Below are positions 47,499 to 60,745 of a DNA stretch of 64,000 bases, piece by piece. Position 1 is the stretch's first letter; each line of letters begins with the position of its first letter. This stretch comes from Macrotrachela quadricornifera. Lineage: Eukaryota; Rotifera; Eurotatoria; Philodinida; Philodinidae. The notes below the pieces were generated by a model. That model ran no database searches, was not told the DNA's origin, and worked only from the letters and a program-made list of their open reading frames with translations. The translations under genes and the position numbers were made by a program. The stretch covers positions 2,926,587 to 2,990,586 of the forward strand of contig JAJEKB010021880.1 in NCBI GenBank assembly GCA_022393335.1, in the 5' to 3' direction.

Positions 47499-50179
47499 TC
47501 TTGTCTGTTTGTGTGTGTCAGCCGAGCATTATGAATATCAAAAATGATGCATACTTCTTAATGTCCTTTCTCTCTCTCTCTATTTATCCTTCAAATCCTT
47601 TGTTCGTTCTTCGTATTATTCATTTAGTCCTCATTTATTCTATCATACAGAAATGTCAATATAATAATAAAACATATACGGCTTGCTTCGTCTGCTTTCT
47701 AAGTATAAGGCTTAATCCATAACGGTAAATTATGATATCTATCGCTGATATTTTCTTTTACTATTTATTCTATTTAACGAACTATTTAGAGAGATACCGA
47801 AAATTGATATGAAAGTTGATTTAGCAGAAAAGATATGTGCATATTAACATGAAACAAGATCACATTATCACAATTTTTAAAAGCGTACAAAATAGCGATC
47901 TGCCGATTTTTTATTAACAACCATACAACTGAGTCACTATTATTACTCAATGATGAATTTTGCAATAATTGTATCGATATTACTAATCAAATAACTAATT
48001 TTATATGGCTCCTTCATTACAAACAGATAAAAGACGTAGTCATTTCCAATAAATAGCGTTATGGTAATGGAAACTTTGATGAAAAAAAATATAATAAAAT
48101 AAAATTCATTCCCAGACGATAATTTCTAATACCGATAGGACGTCGATATTGTCTTCACAATTATATTTTCAATTCTATTTAAATTTAACTCATCAAATAA
48201 AAATATAGATGACTTTGACATACATTCCATTAACTTTTCCAGGATGATTCTATTTTCCAAGGAAAACAGCTTCAAACTATTAATTTTCATGGATCCCCAG
48301 GCTTGATAAATCGGTACATTGGTATTTCAATATGTACAACTACTTATTGTCCTTCTGTCGTTCGTATCTTCGCATGATAAGTTTTTTATTACATCGAACT
48401 AAATAGTTACGGGACTCTGTCGTTTTCTGTGCTACACTCAATGTGGAGTAATAACGAAATAAACAAGTGAAATTTGAATTTTTTCTTTTACATTCGTTTT
48501 GTAAATCATAAAAGTTGTATAAAAAGATAGCATTTGAGATGATATTTGGAGTATCAATAGTATATGATTATTTGATTTACAAAGAAAATTATGACACAAG
48601 CCGTATAATGATGCCCCCGTTTCGTGAAAGTCTTCTCCAATCTTTACTTCTTGCTGTGCCATTCGATAATCTAAAACTTGGTTCAAGAGAACGTTAGACA
48701 AGTTCAATGTTCGAAGATGCTGTGTGGTCGTTGCGAGAAAATCAGACAACAATAATCAAGAGAAATGAATCATACAATTGCAAAGAAGATAAAAACTTTC
48801 TGTTTTGATTGAAAAGTTTTTTGGCTCGACTGTGTTAACAAGAAAGATTAGGCTATGCAATAAACGATTCAAAGGATAGCCAAAGTAGAGTAAATAATTC
48901 ATTATGTGTAATCTCACGTGGAAGAAAAAGGAAAAGAAATTATAGAAGTTTCTGTTGAAAATTTTTTGCGATAACTAGTTAATCTAAAAAATTTCGTTTG
49001 CATGTGTCTGTATTTTCTGTAATTAGCGGTAAATTTCATCCTACAGAGTTGGTATTTACGGAAATTATCTAGTTATTTTCCTTGTATAACATAAGTAATT
49101 ACTGAAATTACCAACAAATTTCTTTCTTGTGTGTAGATAATTCAAAATCTAGCATTCGCGCAAAAACATTTAAAAACATTCATGAAAACGATGTTTTTTT
49201 TCGATGCAATTTTGATTTTGACATGTGCTTCTGATAAAATACTTCAGATTTACTATGAGAGAGCACCCGTTTTATATTCGATTCTCTTTTGTGCAAGTAT
49301 CAGTACGAATGAATTGAAAACAAGAAACACGATGGTGAGAAAAAAAAAGAATGCACACAGAACCAAGTAAGAAGAATAGCGTACAGATCTGTAACATCTA
49401 TAGTTCAAGGTATGATTCAGCTGACTATCTTCTCATATTTGATTATTGCGCAAAGTAAATTGAGTATCTATTTGACAAATTTATAAAGAATTCTGCTGGT
49501 TTTCATCAATTTTTCTGATTGGCTAGGCTCCGATTCGACCTATATTCTTGAAAAATCCTTTAATTTGTCCTATATTTCGACGAATTTTCCTATTTTACCT
49601 ATATTAGATGAAAACAACTATGAGATGTCTAGGAACGATGCGAAAGGGTCGATACAAGCACTTAATCCAAAATATTGACCCATATTCAGGGAAAAAAACA
49701 ACATAAAAAGAAAAAAATCTAGTAAAAAGACTATATCCTATACATATATATACGTTTATTTTTGTCTTACATCGAGGAAAGAATCGAAAAAGATAGAACT
49801 ATATAGTGTAGCATGATGAAAACGACATGTGCAAAAAATATTCATCTGTCTTACTCATCATGACGTGTATGAAATAGCATGATTGATTGATTCGCGTAAA
49901 CAAACATTACTTGGAAAAAACCAACTAACTTCATTGAATATAAATACGTAAGATAATTTGCTGTCAAGATACATAAAAACAACTTCAATATATTTCAGCG
50001 TTAATTCTCATCATAAGGACGTCTGATTATTTGTATCTCGATTTTTCTATGTAATCCGATACTTCAGACATAAGTATTTACATTAGAATTCGAAATTACT
50101 GTTTATATCATGTTGTAGTGTACACTTCAAAAGATAAGAAAATATATTTCATCATTTGGAAGTTCGTTTCTCTATATTT
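47499..50179. other. Intergenic spacer
   Basis: No recognisable gene. A short open stretch at 48600-48752 on the minus strand (HLRTLNLSNVLLNQVLDYR) has an LRR-like look but is interrupted and isolated. A (TC)n run lies at 47571-47582. Confidence 0.35.
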
Positions 50180-50183
50180 TTAA

Positions 50184-51002
50184 CCCTTTAACTGTTATCG
50201 ACGCTTATAGGCGTCAGAGGCATCTTTATGAAAAAGATAAAGACTGCAACTCTTTAACTCTGTTTGCTTTGTATGCTCTGCATCAACTTCAACATTCTGC
50301 ATCTATTGGAGCTCATTCTACTGATTCTGATGTTTCATACTAATTATTCGATTATGTTTCTGTACATCAAAAACTGTCTTGCGAATAGTTCACTATTCAA
50401 GTTTAAGGCTTGATTTTTAAACTGGTACTCCTTTTCACATCAAAGTTTTCCATTAAATTCCGTTATCTACCTTTTCAAAAACAAATTTTCTCAGATAAAA
50501 CAAAAAATGGTTTTCGTTTTTCTCTTAGAATATACATTCAGTGATGTATCTCTAGCGAAACTCAACCATAATACAATATAAAATCGAATCTTTTTTTTTA
50601 TTTGAAGAAGCATATAAAACTACAGTGATTTGACCACCATTTTTGTAGATTTTTTCGACTGATTGAACTTCTCATCCGTTGTTTTCGCTAGAAAAGTAAG
50701 AATTAAGGAAAAATGGCTTTCATAGACGCTGCATCCTGATGCACTCTTTCAAATAAAAAGAAATTAAATATATAGGTTGAAGACCGACAGAGGATTCTTG
50801 AAGATGGAATTAACTATTTTTGACCTTTGTTTGGCTCACTCCTTTGTAAAACATCGCGGGATCGAGCTGAAAATTTTACCACAACTTCTTCATTTCAGTC
50901 CTACTATGTTCTAAAAATCTCATGCAATTCGAACGAGCCAGGGCTAAGAACAATTTATGAGGGGGAGTGAGATAGTCTTAAAAAAATTTAACAGTTAGGA
51001 GG
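50184..51002. mobile_element. piggyBac-like non-autonomous element
   Basis: TTAA at 50180-50183 and 51003-51006 flanks inverted ends CCCTTTAACTGTTA (left) and CCTCCTAACTGTTAAA (right, complement). This is the TTAA-duplicating pattern of piggyBac elements. The 819-bp body has no transposase. About 170 bp inside (50815-50985) resembles 31810-31975 within the hAT element. Confidence 0.6.
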
Positions 51003-51006
51003 TTAA

Positions 51007-52429
51007 AATATATACGCTAAGCTTTAGTCACAGTTTTCTTCATTACAATATGTTTCATCATACTTTGAAACTATTTATGTATCTTAATATGAAGCTCCAA
51101 CCCGCCATTCTCAAATGTTATTTAAACTATCCTGTATAATCTTTCTGTGGGAAACAGAAGAATAATTTTTCTTTTTATCTACATGAAGTTATTCTCAAAA
51201 TAATACTTCATTAGGATCGCTATAATAGCGTTGTGAAAAGATCATATTTTAATTTCAATAGTCCATTTATGAAATACCAGTAAAAACTAGTAAATAATAA
51301 ATAAAATGTGATACCCTTTACTCAAAAATATTGCATGTTGAACAGGATAAATGTGACATCATCGTAAAAATTTTATCTTTAGCACAATTTTTGTTTATAT
51401 AGTAGAGTAATAGTTAAAATAATAAGAACATGAGGTAAGCAATTGGTATATTACTGATGGAAAAACTAGACTTGAGTAAAACTGACTTTTTTTTTGAGAT
51501 TCGGTAAAATATCTTTTGTTCAGAGTGTAGCTCCAAGTTGAGATTGAAATCTCCCATTCCTAAGAACAACATCTACGTCTTCGGAATGAATCTTCTTCTC
51601 GAGTATACAGCGATAGATATTCCTTCTTTCAGAAAAGGGTCAGATTTCCTACTACCTACGTGCAATCAAAATTCCAAGCTTACATAGCCAGACTTTTGAG
51701 AAGAATTCGTAATCGCAGGCCAGCTGATTGGTGATTCAAATTTTTTTTAAAGCAAAACACTGTTTTCGAACATTTTCTCAGCACTTTGTGAAAATTATGC
51801 GTTCCAAAATGATTTTCTCTTAAATAGTAAGAGATAAAAAACACGTCCAGAATTCTTCTCTTTAGTTTGCTGAAACCTACAAACGACTAAATATTGCAAC
51901 CGTCAAGATTTTAAGTTTACTATCATGATTCATCCGTTTCACCTCGTTCTTTCTTTCCTTCATCGTTAGTTCTATAGTATGTACACGTTCGTTGGTGATA
52001 AGGAGATTTTTTATGATATGGCTCTATGTGTGATAATATGCGCCCATGGTATGCTTGGCTTTTTGTTGTTCTGATATTCATATTCATTCGTTTTTTTTGC
52101 TGTTTCGATAGTATAGACGGAGTGATTCTCATCGCATTTTCGCCTATTTCTCCTTAATTCTGGCGCGAACAATAGTCTACTGATGTGAAATCGCTTCAAA
52201 AAATATTCAAGTCTACTAAGCAAACCTATTTCATCATTTTGGAATACATACTATGCCAAAAATAAATGATTAGATGATTGAAGTAATTAATAACCATAAA
52301 CACAATTGTTGTCGATGTAATAATTCGACATTTCAAATTTTCATATTTTAATTAGTAATCTTATTCGTTGAGATATTTTCTGTCATTGTGCAAATATCCA
52401 TACTGCTGACTCTTCTAGTTTTCAGATTT
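51007..52429. other. Intergenic spacer upstream of the cullin gene
   Basis: AT-rich; no gene or clear promoter element seen. A CAG/GT-like acceptor at about 52425 suggests that an upstream non-coding exon of the cullin gene could exist. Confidence 0.35.
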
Positions 52430-55400
52430 ATGGGTAATCATTTTCATTTGAGCAAGATTTCACAAAAAAATCAATTACTGATGAATCGAAATATATCATT
52501 CGAGCAAATGTGGGCCAGAGTTCGAGAAGCGATGGATTTTCTTTATAGCTCTAAGGAAATGTCATCTCGTTGGTATGGGGAGTTGTATACGTAAGCTTTC
52601 GTTCAGAATTAATCTTGGCATGTGAAAAAGTGTGCTTTTTGTCTTTTTTTTAGGATTGTTTATAAGTATTGTACATGTACTTCAATTCATCTAAATCAAT
52701 CAAGTAAATCTTCACGAATTCATGAAAAAGGTACAACTGCTAACCGAAAGATGGATCTTTCAATGAAATCTGATGTTGTTGGTGCCGAGCTGTATTATCA
52801 ACTGAAAGATTATCTCACATTTCATGTAAAAAATGTTTACCAAGTATGTTATATTTTTTTATAATCAGCTAGTCATTTTGTACACGATAAAAACAGGAAA
52901 TTAATCTCTAATCGAATTTTAACACTTTTTTAATTTATTCTTGTCATTGTCTTAGCAAAGGTTGATCATGCTTTTCTTACCTTTCCTACAGAGTATCATT
53001 GAATGGCAGGGCGAAGATCTACTTACATTCTACGATCAACAATGGGAAACATACTTGCTAGCAAACAAAGTTACTAATGGTTTCTGTCATTATTGGAACC
53101 GTCATTGTGTAAAACGCATGTGGGATTCTGGCATCAACGATGTCTACGAGGTTTTACCTGTGAGCTATATTTATTTTCTTATTTTATTTGAATCTTCATA
53201 TCATGCCGTTTAGTTAGCGATGAACATCTGGGGAGAAATATTATTGAAACCAGTATATAGCCCAATAACACGAACATGTCTTGATTTAATCAAAGCCGAG
53301 CGTAATAATGAACTTTTCATAAATACCAAACTCCTTCATAATGTCATTCAGAGTTATGGTAAGTGAGAAGTCTTGTATTTTTTTTTGTTTAATAGCAACC
53401 ATACGAGATATTATATCCATATATATAGGTGACCAGTAAAGATATTCACTAGAACCACATTTTACTAGAGTCATTCATTTATGAAAATTTCAGTCCAAAC
53501 GAAAGAATCTAAAAGTACACCTAAATTCGCTAAATTTTAATGATACTAATACAATTTGAACCATAGAATCCGAGTCGACTCCAATACATAATGATGAATA
53601 TGGTTTGACTTTTTTTGTGAAAATATTAAACGTGTTCATGTCATAACAGTCTCGTAACGTAGCGAAGCCAGAGAGCACATATTAATGGGGTATCAACATA
53701 GATGAGGTTGTGTATATGTAATTTTTTTTGAACGCATTTACACGTCACAAAACATTACATTTATTAAATCATCAGAATATAAATTAAAATGATTCTCTAT
53801 CATATTTCGACGGCAACTTTATATGTATTCATAAGTAATTTTTCATTAAAAGATTTATTTCAACACCTTAAAATAATTCCTTTAAAAAATTATGGTCTTT
53901 ATTTTCTTTCGTTACTTTTTTTGTTGTAGTTACGGTTGATTCTTATGACAATGTGAGAACATCGTGGACCATTGGTCAACCATTAAAGTCATCGCTGGAT
54001 ATTTATAAAAACTATTTTGAATGTTACTTTCTCAATGAAACTGAGCAGTTCTATCGTACTAAAGTCTCGTATCATCCATCTAACTCTCTAATTGAATATT
54101 TTACTAAGGTAAATCTGTTTTATTTTCAGTAAACGAAAAAGCAATTATGAATTCATTCTAGTGTGGCCAATGGGTCGAAGAAGAACAGCATCGAATCCAT
54201 TCGTATCTACATCCTTCAACATTAGTTGGCCTCATGCAAACGTTAAATAAAAGTTTAGCTGTGATTGAAATAAACGATATACGTGAGGAAGCAAAGAAGC
54301 ACCTCTACGCTAGCAATTATCAAGGTGAGATGACACTCTAATAATATTCTATTTAAGAAGTCAAAATGTAAAAGAATGCTTTTTTAGATTTGGCTCGCTT
54401 GATTAAGGCGATAATTCAATTATCGATTGTCCGTGACGAATTGAAAACATTAGTAGATGAATTGACAGAATTGATAAAGAATCACATGTACAAAATTGGT
54501 ATTGACCAGATAATGTGTACTAGTGATAATATTGTCAATGTAGGTTTGCTTTATTTATATATATACTATTAAGATAGTTTCAATTTATATTAGAATCCCA
54601 CTAATTACATCGAAACTATTTTCAATATTCAAAAAATGTTTTGGACATTCGAACAAGTAGGTCATGGCAGTGATTCAAATTTTTTTGTTGTTATACGGAA
54701 GGTATATTATAATCTATCGTTCATATATATCACTTGTTTTTAACTTTGAACTTCTTGTAGACGTGTGTCCAATTGATCAATAACAATGCCAATGAGAATA
54801 CAGCACAATTACCTGCACTACTTGCTCGTTTCAGTGATTCACTTTTAAGAAAAAGGTAAATAATAAATTAATAAACCTAATGCTTAGTTTGTATTGACAG
54901 AAATGTTGAAGAAAATGATATTGAAGACAAACTCAATCAGATCATAGTATGTCTTAATGGTCTCTTTAAACATGATTCCATTCTTATATTTTTATTCTTA
55001 TAGTCCACTCTCAACTATGTTGAAGATAGAACTCAATTTGAAATATTCTATAGCATGCTTTTAGCTAAACGACTTCTTGGTCAGTTGAGTACTTCCGATG
55101 ATTACGAAGAATTAATGATTATAAAACTCAAAGTATGCAGTTTTGATTATACTTTAAAATTGAATCGAATGTTTACTGATGTGAAAATGAGTAAACATGT
55201 TAATGATGATTATCGACTATTCTGTGAAAAAAAGCAATTTAAAGATATAGGTATACATCATAATGGCACTTTTTTTAATTGATACTTTCCTTTATGGTTG
55301 TTATTTAGACAATGTTGAAGTGATGATACTTAGTTCTAACGCGTGGCAACTGTCCGCTTATTCTGATTTTGTTCTTCCAATTGAAGTATATTCATAGAGC

Positions 55401-56325
55401 ATTATAACGAGTCTTGTAATATCTAATAATTCTTCTAGTTCAAACGTACTTGTGAGAGTTTTACTGATTTTTACAGTACTATTTATCCTACTCGTAAAAT
55501 CACCTGGCTTCATGAGCGTTCCAAAGGCGAATTGATCTACTTGATTAAAAACAACAAGTATACACTCACAGTATGATTTATCAATTTTTCTTGGACATTG
55601 ATTTCTTGAATTCTTTTTCGATATGCAGATATCAATGTATCACATGGCGATATTTCTTTTGTTCAATCGATCGTTGAGTTATACAGTCGAACAAATCGCA
55701 AGAGAAACACAAATTAAAATTAATTTACTGTTAAAAATTCTCTGTGATCTACTTAAACATAAATTATTAAAATGTGAGCAATTCAAAAGTGAGAATTTTA
55801 AAGAAATCGACATTGAAATGAATTTCAATATGAAATTGAACGATGATTTTAAAAGGTAAATTATAGGTTCGATATTTAATATTACAATACATTTTATTCG
55901 TTTTAGCAAAAAGAAACGTATCAATTTAAATAAACCCTTGAATATTATTGAGCAGAAAGATAATGAATATCAGTATAAAAAACTTGATGAAGATAAAAAA
56001 TTACTTCTTCAGGTGAACAATCACAATATTTCTCTATTCAGAATAAGATTTTCTATTGATATTAGACAACTATCGTTCGAATAATGAAGAATCGTCAAAC
56101 ACTCAAATATGCTCTTATGGTTCAAGAAATCATTCAACAGTTAATGCTACGGTTCAAACCTAGTGTTCAAGATATTAAGGTAGAATTTTTTTTTCGTTTG
56201 ATTAATAGTAAAAATAAAACGCAAATTTTATTATTGTCTTTCAGAGGTGTGTAGATAATTTGATAGAAAAAGAGTATCTCAAATGGAATCCGAACGATAA
56301 CGAAGTTTTATCCTATGTGGCTTAG
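52430..56325 (+). CDS. Cullin-1-like SCF ubiquitin ligase scaffold
   Basis: The scaffold bridges Skp1/F-box receptors (N-terminus) and Rbx1-E2 (C-terminus). Seventeen exons join in frame to 796 aa: 52430-52590, 52654-52843, 52992-53159, 53214-53358, 53930-54108, 54162-54324, 54388-54539, 54594-54701, 54761-54855, 54901-54946, 55004-55250, 55309-55385, 55439-55570, 55629-55855, 55907-56012, 56066-56179, 56245-56325. Matches to CUL1 run throughout: [28 protein letters not shown]-like block, IKAERNNELINT-like block, LARFSDSLL, NYVEDRTQFEIFYSMLLAKRLL, KITWLHERSKGEL, and the C-terminal IVRIMKNRQ with the neddylation Lys, ending LSYVA. It is clearly divergent from animal CUL1, but no stop or frame break occurs. 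The fourth intron (53359-53929) is ten times the usual size. Confidence 0.92.
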
Positions 56326-57206
56326 ATAAAAATAGACTCTTCTTATTTGAAATCAAGAATTATAATATTTTTTTGTATTTGTTTTCGATCAAGCATATCA
56401 ATGAAATATTCACGATATTGCTACATGATAAGGATGAAACTCATTAATCTATTGACGGCTATAGAAGTCATATTATAATACCATTTACAGTCAAATTTAT
56501 ATTGTCATACAAACATAGATGAAACTGATCACTGAATTCAATAGGTAAAACATAAAAGAATCTAAATACATTATAGTAAATGTTATTCATTTATTAAAAT
56601 CACACCATATGACTTATCCTATCACCATGATTTGATCAACAATAAAAATATCAATTGAGAAGAGAGTGTGAGTATGGATGCCGATAAGGAAAAAGCTGAC
56701 ATGCATACACGTACAGTCATACTCTCCTTTCAGGATTTCTATAGGAAAAAAGCCTCTGAATCTTTGAAAGTCTGTACCGTAGAATCGCCAAAAATCGTTG
56801 GAAGTTCATTAGAAACTCGGACAACGGCTAATTATCTTTGATGATCTTCAAAAATTCTAATATTCATTTCAGGATATAGTGCGTTCCACTGTTTTTTCAA
56901 TAACTCAAACCCTGCGGCTTTTACGAATCGATAGAGAAGAAGTTGGTACATTTTTTTCTCTGATAATGTGTAAGATAAAATCCTTTTAAAACTGATCATC
57001 TTCGATAAATATCTAAAAGAGCACATGAAAATTGCCTACCGTCTCGATAAAACTTTGATTTTGACCTTTTGGTTTAGATAGAGGGACTTCAGATGTACAA
57101 TTCATGATACAGTATGCTTTTTTTACTTTTCATGACATTTTCATCAAAATACTAAGCTACTATGATAAAAAACGGGAAAACTTAGTAAAAAATCAGCAAG
57201 ATTTCT
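56326..57206. other. Spacer with an unidentified coding-like scrap
   Basis: The minus-strand frame 57026-56832 reads QLLLYRFVKAAGFELLKKQWNALYPEMNIRIFEDHQR in parts and ends in TGA-type stop. A decayed relative of the same words (VLYRMV ... KLFKK-stop-WNALY) lies on the minus strand at 1990-1840. It could be the last exon of an unrecognised gene or part of a repeat. Confidence 0.35.
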
Positions 57207-57800
57207 TACTTAGGATTGGCCGAAAGGCCTGTTCTCAACTTTCAAAGTATCCTGTCGAATAAGAAGAACTATTTGAAATTGAGAAACCAAATATGCCATT
57301 TTGTAGAACAAGTCGAGGCGCGTCGAATGGCATATATTAAATCTGATTTTCGTAAGACTTTAGTGGAACTATAGTCAATTTACTACTAGACGATCATGTA
57401 CTCAAAAGTACCATCAGTTATTAGTCATTATGGATCTTGATGTCATTGAAAAGTATTTATAGGAAAATATTTTTATATACAGTTTTGTAGAGTTTCCCAC
57501 GGGTTACTAGTTGAAATACTTGGCATCTCCGATGGTTTTATCTCTCATGGAAAAAAATACGATTTTTCCATGATCTACGATTGTTTTCGTACGTGCTATA
57601 ACTTTTTGGATACATGGCCGTCTACTAGTAAATTGACTCTAGTTCCACTGAAGTCTTATGAAGATCAGATTCAATATATGCCATTCGCCGCGTCTTGATT
57701 TGCTCTACAAAATGGTATATTTTGTTTTTCAATTTCGGATAGGTCTTCTTATCCAACAGGATCTTTTAACTGGGGTTAGAACTGTTGGTTAACCTAAGTA
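57207..57800. mobile_element. Fold-back MITE with TA-flanked CTTAGG ends
   Basis: Outer ends TACTTAGG (57207-57214) and CCTAAGTA (57793-57800) lead into arms of about 170 bp that are roughly 85 percent identical when inverted. Shared blocks include TATCCTGT, CCATTTTGTAGA, CGAATGGCATATATT and GTCAATTTACTA. TA at both edges suggests a Tc1/mariner-type target duplication. The centre is about 210 bp and does not code. Confidence 0.72.
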
Positions 57801-59582
57801 TTCCATCGTTTAACTCTTCTGAGCGAAGGAGCTTGATCACCATGGACAGAATACAGTTCATTATGAATATCTTTTGCTGGGATATTAAGTGCGTACGCGT
57901 TCTAATATAAGACCGAAAATGTTCTTTATCCACTTAAAACTAATCGGTAGTGTTAAAACTTAACCTGTGTTAAATGGTTTCTTGCAAATTATTTATTAAC
58001 GCAGAGTGACTACAGACTCGGTATGCGCAAAACTGACCTCCCACGTCTAAAGTGGCCGGCATATATACATGAGCTCGGTTATTCAAAAACATTCTAGAAG
58101 TTTATGAGTCAGATAAAAGGAGAGAGATGACCCATCTGGAGAAGTAGTACTACAGAAGGGAAAAGAAAAAATGCACTTGGATGACCTGAACGTACGAGAA
58201 GAAAAATGAGAGAAATGTAGCATATCTTCTTCATACATATCAACAGAACGAAAAAGAAGAAAAATATACATGTACACTCTACGATATTGTCATATGGCAG
58301 TCATGACACTGAAGAACGAAAGACAAAAGGGTTATGATCCCACGTAACACTCTACTTTATTGTAGTGATGCATATGAAAACATTCGACTAAACTTTACAT
58401 ACTCAGGAAATGAATCGAACAGATCTCTTAATATATAGAAGTATATATCCGTGTATAAAGGGCTAGGCATTAGAAAGAACGAGAAGAAAAAAGAAGAAGA
58501 TAAAGTGAATAGAAAAAACAAGGAAAAAACCAAAAATAAAATACACATAGATGAAAATATGATAAAATTTAATAGTTATGTTTTATACGAAAACAGTTCT
58601 AATTGAAATTTTATTATTATGTTAGCAGTTAAAAAATGATCACATAGCATAGAAAAACAGAGCTTCGCCTTTTCTATCTTCTCATATAGAAAGAAAATTT
58701 CAGTAAGCCTATTATAAGAAATTAAGGTACCTGGGCCACTTCTTTTAGTATACCCTAAGTAGTTATGACATAGTAGAAGAGTTATAATTAACAACTTTTA
58801 AATCACTAGCAATTGACAAGATGCAATAAGGATCATAGCAACGCGTTTTGTTAGCTTTTGATTAATTCTTATATTAATCTCAACATAAAGAACACATTAG
58901 ACTGAGGATGGGAATTCCATCCTCAAGACCTAGAGATCTTGCTACCGGATGATTCTGTTTGATATGTAGATGAAACCTTGTAGTGGCTCATACTTATCCA
59001 CTTCCACACTTCGTTTAATTTCATCCTCACTCTCCATTCCCATTCTCCATCTCTCAATATGACAGAATCAAAGCCAATTGATGATTGTTTCCCGAGAAGG
59101 ATATACAATATAGTTCTTCGCATTCGAAATTCGCAGTATTAGAAAGTCATGCACAAGCTTACAGATGTCATATCGCTAATGCTATCCATCTATGTAAACG
59201 TATGATATTTTACTCTGAATATATCTGACATTATTGAAAAAATGCATTCTTGTGACGAGTTTTATGCTCCAGGAACGCAACGAATTGAATCAAAAGTTTT
59301 AGAAGTTACTCATCATCTTTTAAAAAATATAAACAATAAGCCAATCAGGTAACCTTCAGCTGCCATGATGATATGCATATTGTCTGACTTCCTCAGAAAC
59401 GCACTGTTAATTATTATTTTTATTTTTATTTTAAAAAAGCACTTATGATAAAAACATTATTGACTCTTTTGATATCATAAGTTCTAGAAAAGTAATATAT
59501 GCTCTAGTAACAAAGAAACTTCTTGGATAACAGTCGTCTTGATTATAATAAAATAAGTGTTTAGTGATAATTAAGTTATAGC
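57801..59582. other. Intergenic spacer with a third dispersed-repeat copy
   Basis: No gene. 58480-58765 repeats blocks seen at 16545-16745 and 19790-20010, ending in GTACCTGGGCCACTTCTTTT and ACCCTAAGTA. Purine-rich tracts occupy 58110-58270 and 58480-58560. Confidence 0.4.
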
Positions 59583-60745
59583 CTATACTCTTTGATCACG
59601 GGCTCTTGATAAACAATAAGAAATCAGAGGCCACATTTCCAATGATGGACATTCACCATTCGCAATTTGATTATTCATTTCTTTACGAAATTGTTTCGCA
59701 GCTACCATATAAACTGGAACATTAATTAATGTTGGATCAACTTCAAGCAATTCTTGTCTGAGAGCTTGTTTTAGATGCTGCGATACGTTGTCGATTGCTT
59801 CCTGTAACGATTTTTCAGGGTGATCCCCATGTTCATTAGCAATTTCTTGGTCAACTTTTGTGATAACTAGAACGATGGGTGTTTGAAAATGGCATGCCTG
59901 TCTAATTATGTGGAAATCAACTTCTGTAAAACGATCAGTCGTTAGAAGTAGTAAACAATCGAATGCATACAACATTTGATCTTTGAAATATGTTTCACTC
60001 TGATAGCTCATGTTACCACCACCCGGTACATCCCACAGAGCGATGTACGGAAATGCGTTGTCCGGCCAGATATAACGCCGAATTTCGCTAGTAACGTGGG
60101 ATGGACCACGATTGACGACAGCAGACCCGTCTTCTCGATAGACAAAGCTTGGGCTTGGTTTCTCGTCTGGCAAATTACGCAAGCAATTGATAAAGGTGGA
60201 TTTACCTCAGAAAACAACAAAAAAACTTAAATACTCATACATATACAACGAATAGTGAACTTACGCATACCTGCGCCAGTTTTTCCACATATGCAGAAAT
60301 TGTATTGTTTCACAACATCCATGCGTAATGTATCACGAGCTCGTTCAATGAGCCTTTCTTGTGTCATATCGTCTAGAAACCTTGGAACTTGTGGTGGATT
60401 AGGTGGTGGTTTTGAAAATACGGTTCCAAGTAAATGGATAGCGGCCTGCGTTGCTTTATATACTGCATAGCCTCCAACAGTCACTCCTCCAACCGTCAGT
60501 GCCACTGGACCAATTGCTATCGCTCCTCCTGCCGCTACTGCCGCTCCTCCTGTCACTGCTGTCGCTCCTCCTGCTGCTGCCGCTCCTCCTGCTGCTGCTA
60601 GTCCTTCTGATACCACTGATGCTATTATTGCCGGTGCAACTGTTAACGCCTGGTTTAGTGCAATCTTCGCCAATTCCTTTGCTGCAGCCTTCGCCGCTTC
60701 CTGTGCTGCAACTCTCATCACCATCGCCACTATGACGCCACCCAT
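59583..60745 (-). CDS. IRG-like (immunity-related) GTPase with Ala/Gly-rich membrane segment
   Basis: Two exons (60745-60271 and 60205-59583; intron of 65 bp with GTATGC...TGAG) encode 365 aa. The intron splits the P-loop, which after splicing reads GKTGAGKST (G1). Switch II reads WDVPGGG (IRG-type D-x-P-G), and TKVD is the G4 base-recognition motif. Residues 1-100 form a helix-rich segment AAKAAAKELAKIA followed by repeated AAAGGAAAAGG units and VALTVGGVTVGGYAVY, which would insert in or bend against a membrane. This high-GC alanine/glycine run contrasts with AT-rich surroundings. IRG proteins act at membranes of intracellular compartments in vertebrate immunity; in rotifers the role is unknown. 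AIG1/GIMAP or a septin-like GTPase is less likely. Confidence 0.78.

Noticed and set aside
48438..48752. LRR-like frame (HLRTLNLSNVLLN)
   Set aside because: One isolated motif with no neighbouring repeats; insufficient for a gene call.
60451..60735. Plus-strand Leu-rich open frame
   Set aside because: Shadow of the Ala/Gly-rich N-terminus of the IRG-like GTPase on the minus strand.
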